A DNA stretch of 64,000 nucleotides from Streptomyces sp. NBC_01381 (GTDB taxonomy: Bacteria; Actinomycetota; Actinomycetes; Streptomycetales; Streptomycetaceae). Position numbers and translations under genes: made by a program. Below are positions 62,844-64,000 of this stretch, in pieces (within the stretch, counting starts at the first letter, position 1; the number at the start of each line of letters is the position of its first letter). The notes below the pieces were generated by a model. The model did no database searches. It had not been told where the DNA came from and was given only the letters and a program-made list of their open reading frames with translations. The stretch spans positions 3,596,001 through 3,660,000 of the forward strand of contig NZ_JAPEPI010000001.1 of the NCBI RefSeq assembly GCF_026340305.1, given 5' to 3'.

Positions 62844-63434
62844 TCACGCGGCGTAAGGGCGGGCCGCCTTCGCGTCCCGGAGCGTCACGCCCCACCACGT
62901 GAGCTGATCGAGCAGCACCTTGGCGGCGCCCGCCGGGCCCGCCTCGTCGTGCGGCCGCCCGTCGGGCCCGAACCGCTGCCATACGCCGTGGAAGCTGACC
63001 GTGTCCCGCATCGTCGGCGCGTGCAGCTCGGCGAAGACCAGCCGCAGCTGCTCCACCGCGCGCAGCCCGCCGGCGACACCTCCGTACGAGACGAAGCCCA
63101 CCGGCTTGGCCTGCCACTCCTCCCGGTGCCAGTCGATGGCCTGCTTGAGGTCACCGGGGAAGCTGTGGTTGTACTCGGGCGTGATGACGACGTACGCGTC
63201 GGCCGCCGCGATGCGCGGAGTGATCGAGCCGATGGCGGGAGCGGCCGGGCTGTCGAGGATCTCCGGGCGCTCACCGCCCGCGCCCGCCAGGTCGATCACG
63301 TCGACGGCGAGGTCGTCGCGCTGCCCGGCGACCGAGACGAACCAGTTGCGGACGGTCGGTGCGAAGCGGCCCTCGCGGGTGCTTCCGACGATGACCGCCA
63401 CCTGAAGTCGCTGCGTGGTCAGCTGCGTGGTCAT
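62844..63434 (-). CDS. NADPH-dependent FMN reductase
   Basis: ATG at 63432-63434 with GGAGG upstream; 196 residues. The flavodoxin-like fold has the FMN-phosphate loop GSTREGR (17-23), TPEYNHSFPGDLKQAIDW and VSYGGVAGGLRAVEQLR. It reduces FMN or quinones at the cost of NADPH. In other loci such enzymes feed luciferase-like monooxygenases. Here it may act with the adjacent quinone oxidoreductase. Confidence 0.93.
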   Translation of the reverse strand: MTTQLTTQRLQVAVIVGSTREGRFAPTVRNWFVSVAGQRDDLAVDVIDLAGAGGERPEILDSPAAPAIGSITPRIAAADAYVVITPEYNHSFPGDLKQAIDWHREEWQAKPVGFVSYGGVAGGLRAVEQLRLVFAELHAPTMRDTVSFHGVWQRFGPDGRPHDEAGPAGAAKVLLDQLTWWGVTLRDAKAARPYAA

Positions 63435-63551
63435 GGGGGTTCCTCCATAGCTCTCGGGGCTCGGCTCGTGGCTGCCGTGCCGACACCGAGAAAGCTAGGG
63501 AGGGCCGAGGGTGCGCGGCCTCTGTCGGACGACGGGGATCGTGACCGGGGG

Positions 63552-64000
63552 ATGACCGGGGTTCCGGCCGAACTCGCCACCTGGTCACCCCCAGTCGTAC
63601 GACAGAGGCGAGACGACAGCCCCGGTTCCTGGCGTCAGACCCATGACGCAGACGACACGCGACACCACGCCCCCCCGCCAGCAGCGGCAGCGGCACCGAC
63701 ACCGCAAAGACCCCTCGACCGGTCGGCAGGGGCTGACGCGGCCCGACCGTCCCTGGTGGGCGACGGCCTGGTCCTGGGCGGTGCGGTGACCGCGCTCCTG
63801 GTGGGCTTCGACCGGATCGAGGCCGGGCAGCCCGTGGTCGCCGCGCTGTTCGGGGCGGCCGGCGCGGCGCGCGCGGTGTGCTGGGCGCGGATGCGCTCGG
63901 CGGCCCCGGTGATCGGCCTCCTGTGGCGCGGGCCCATCGGCCTTCCGATGCTCGCCCTCCTGCTGACCGGCACCTTCGTGGGCCTGTCCTACTTCCTGCT
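63552..64000 (+). CDS. Membrane protein, 5' part (runs off the window)
   Basis: The frame is open from ATG 63552 to the window end. A Pro/Ala-rich start precedes clear hydrophobic segments from about 63750 (LVGDGLVLGGAVTALLVGF, then PMLALLLTGTFVGLSYFLL). The start is uncertain: GTG 63756 is the first in-frame start inside the well-formed part, but it lacks a Shine-Dalgarno. The family is not recognised. Confidence 0.5.
   Translation, partial: MTGVPAELATWSPPVVRQRRDDSPGSWRQTHDADDTRHHAPPPAAAAAPTPQRPLDRSAGADAARPSLVGDGLVLGGAVTALLVGFDRIEAGQPVVAALFGAAGAARAVCWARMRSAAPVIGLLWRGPIGLPMLALLLTGTFVGLSYFL

Noticed and set aside
1..64000. Mobile elements, tRNA genes or CRISPR arrays
   Set aside because: No integrase, transposase, regular direct-repeat array or tRNA-like cloverleaf was recognised by eye; a tRNAscan and ISfinder search would settle it.

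Overview
The window is a piece of a Streptomyces chromosome, or of a very close relative. The base composition is strongly G+C-rich. Genes are dense and often coupled by ATGA or GTGA overlaps, with GTG and TTG starts. The gene content is typical of the genus: two streptogrisin-type proteases, a Streptomyces-type GDSL lipase, a DnaE2/ImuB pair behind a LexA-like box, a DUF5925 ATPase, and sulfur-type leader peptides. I saw no rRNA, tRNA, CRISPR array, integrase, transposase or prophage gene, so this reads as ordinary chromosome with several accessory blocks.

Layout. 1-336: the end of a Cys-rich protein. 411-8566: a sulfur-nutrition block. It holds a polar amino-acid (cystine-type) ABC importer with two binding proteins, two permeases and an ATPase, then two luciferase-like flavin monooxygenases and a DUF1684 protein. 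A 27-residue Cys-containing leader peptide lies upstream of the divergent binding-protein gene. 8826-12148: streptogrisin B- and D-type secreted proteases flank an SPFH/band-7 membrane protein. 12317-17944: a YhgE/Pip-like membrane protein, then the SOS-type mutasome genes dnaE2-imuB. 17960-21777: an ABC exporter divergent from a NarL-type two-component system. 21954-23856: a secreted lipase and a chitin-type LPMO with a sortase tail. 24156-28081: a CitB-type response regulator divergent from the tripartite tricarboxylate transporter tctCBA.

28078-34499: small accessory genes. These are GNAT enzymes, a 46-residue conserved-type protein, a methyltransferase-Nudix fusion, a phosphoesterase, a CGNR regulator with a palindromic operator, a DUF402 protein, a GntR repressor and a DUF5925 AAA ATPase. 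34642-44617: a cell-surface polysaccharide locus. It contains a membrane-anchored GH39-like glycosidase, a giant flippase fused to a second polytopic glycosyltransferase- or polymerase-like half, a polysaccharide deacetylase, two GT2 glycosyltransferases, a CelD/BcsL-type acyltransferase and a small membrane protein. This is my best candidate for an undescribed system.

44851-53897: a GDSL lipase, a transmembrane Ser/Thr kinase, and a regulon-like pair of divergent operons. One is DUF4331, TPR and a NicO/RcnA-type metal exporter; the other is an ECF sigma factor and an RskA-like anti-sigma. 54102-58636: a Tat-exported M20 amidohydrolase, then a DrrA/DrrB-type ABC exporter with a divergent TetR regulator. 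The two exporter genes are split by a tandem-repeat block. 58670-64000: a large LuxR (LAL) regulator, the remains of a quinone oxidoreductase, an intact zinc-type quinone oxidoreductase, an FMN reductase and the start of a membrane protein.

Two families of short dispersed repeats lie in intergenic spaces and probably act as terminators. Starts were chosen from Shine-Dalgarno sequences, signal peptides and overlaps. Functions are by recognition of family motifs, without database searches.
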